Origin: Streptomyces sp. CB01373
GTDB lineage: Bacteria; Actinomycetota; Actinomycetes; Streptomycetales; Streptomycetaceae
Direction of reading: 5' to 3'
Assembly (NCBI RefSeq): GCF_002803075.1
Contig: NZ_NNBK01000020.1
Span: forward strand, 124,001 to 188,000
DNA: 64,000 nt
How positions within the stretch are numbered: the first letter of the stretch is position 1; each line of letters begins with the position of its first letter. A program made the position numbers and the translations under genes. The notes below the pieces were generated by a model. That model saw nothing but the letters and a program-made list of their open reading frames with translations. It ran no database searches and was not told the DNA's origin. Shown here in pieces: positions 63,533 to 64,000 of this stretch.

Positions 63533-63718
63533 GTGGCTGCCAACTGCGACGTCTGCGGCAAGGGGCCGGGCTTCGGCAACAACATCTCGCACTCGCACCG
63601 CCGTACGCTCCGTCGCTGGAACCCGAACATCCAGCGCGTGCGTACCGTGGTCGGCGGGACGCCGAAGCGCGTGAACGCCTGCACCTCGTGCATCAAGGCC
63701 GGCAAGGTCTCGCGCTGA
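63533..63718 (+). CDS. rpmB: 50S ribosomal protein L28
   Basis: This 61-aa protein has MAANCDVCGKGPGFGNNISH and CTSCIKAGKVSR, the zinc-binding Cys4 form. Zinc-free paralogues elsewhere are usually Zur-controlled, so this is probably the zinc-replete copy. The GTG at 63533 is preceded by GGAGTGACCC. It has its own classic terminator and a leader with hairpin and palindrome. Confidence 0.95.
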   Translation: MAANCDVCGKGPGFGNNISHSHRRTLRRWNPNIQRVRTVVGGTPKRVNACTSCIKAGKVSR

Positions 63719-63766
63719 CGCACAGCAACAGCTAAGCGCGCGGCCACTGCTGGTTCGCTGCACTGA

Positions 63767-63795
63767 GCCGGTCCACCTCGGTGGACCGGCTTTTT
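63767..63795 (+). terminator. Intrinsic terminator of rpmB
   Basis: GCCGGTCCAC (63767-63776) pairs with GTGGACCGGC (63781-63790), followed by TTTTT at 63791-63795. This is the most canonical rho-independent terminator in the window. Confidence 0.92.
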
Positions 63796-63798
63796 GCC

Positions 63799-63853
63799 GT
63801 GCCCGCACACGCGTGCCCGCACACGCGTGCCCGCACACGCGTGCCCGCACACC
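63799..63853. repeat. Four tandem 14-bp repeats
   Basis: The unit GTGCCCGCACACGC occurs at 63799-63812, 63813-63826 and 63827-63840, with a 13-base fourth copy to 63853. The repeat lies between the rpmB terminator and the thiD stop codon. Confidence 0.9.
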
Positions 63854-63891
63854 GGGAGCCGTGTGGGCCGGCCGGTGCGCGGGCCGTGCGA

Positions 63892-64000
63892 CTACCCCGC
63901 CCAAGGCCTCCGCAGGGCCCAGCCGTGGTCCACCGGCCCGATCCCCCCGCCGAGCGCGAAGCCCGCCGCGATCGCCCCGGTGACGTACGCCTTGGCCTCC
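63892..64000 (-). CDS. thiD: Phosphomethylpyrimidine kinase ThiD, C-terminal end
   Basis: Only the last 35 codons are in the window: EAKAYVTGAIAAGFALGGGI then GPVDHGWALRRPWAG and TAG at 63892-63894. AKxYVTGAI and GIGPVDH are the conserved C-terminal helices of the ThiD ribokinase fold, which phosphorylates HMP and HMP-P for thiamine synthesis. The place after rpmB agrees with the Streptomyces order by memory. The rest lies beyond the window edge. Confidence 0.75.
   Translation of the reverse strand, partial: EAKAYVTGAIAAGFALGGGIGPVDHGWALRRPWAG

Overview
The window is about 71-73% GC chromosomal DNA from a Streptomyces-type actinobacterium. Nearly all reading frames have GC-rich third positions, GTG starts are common, and it carries genes that as a set are Streptomyces hallmarks: whiG, nsdA, four adjacent type I signal peptidases, glcP and amtB-glnK-glnD. 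From memory, the gene order 6983-64000 matches the S. coelicolor core region from cdsA (around SCO5628) down to thiD (around SCO5563). That comparison was recalled, not computed.

Bases 1-6970 are an accessory patch. It starts inside a tyrosine recombinase gene and holds a DUF6193-like gene, a full IS256-family element (1542-2876), several small orphan or membrane genes, a frameshifted lipoprotein gene, a decayed IS110-family transposase beside a short IS256 scrap, and unexplained direct repeats. It reads as the worn end of an integrated element lying against the conserved core.

From 6983 the core begins, mostly on the minus strand: rpsB-tsf-pyrH-frr-cdsA (translation, UMP kinase, phospholipid synthesis), with an M23 peptidase divergent from rpsB. 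Next come yraN-comM-dprA, whiG (sporulation sigma factor) and a TetR regulator. Then rpsP-khpA-rimM-trmD-rplS-sipW/X/Y/Z-nudix-DUF2469 links ribosome assembly and tRNA modification to protein export. After a SprT-like protein, a TTA-containing methyltransferase gene and an ftsH paralogue come ffh (SRP GTPase) and the nitrogen cassette amtB-glnK-glnD with a candidate GlnR site, then nsdA and a primase-polymerase-like gene.

The third block holds ftsY (SRP receptor), glcP (glucose permease), smc with a 67-residue coiled-coil gene upstream, acylphosphatase, a CAP-domain surface protein, a membrane protein with a PH-like segment, HxlR regulator and mutM. These are followed by rnc-rpmF-yceD-(SepIVA-like)-coaD-rsmD-recG. 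On the plus strand after recG lies a translationally coupled pair, an HSP90-family ATPase and a 979-residue TPR-like protein, whose 3' end has been tandemly duplicated. The window ends with a DAK2-domain protein, rpmB with two unusual leader structures, and the C-terminus of thiD.

The main candidates for something undescribed are the HSP90/TPR two-gene unit with its duplicated tail, the TTA-gated methyltransferase, the rpmB leader and the repeats of the accessory patch. No CRISPR array, rRNA or tRNA was seen.
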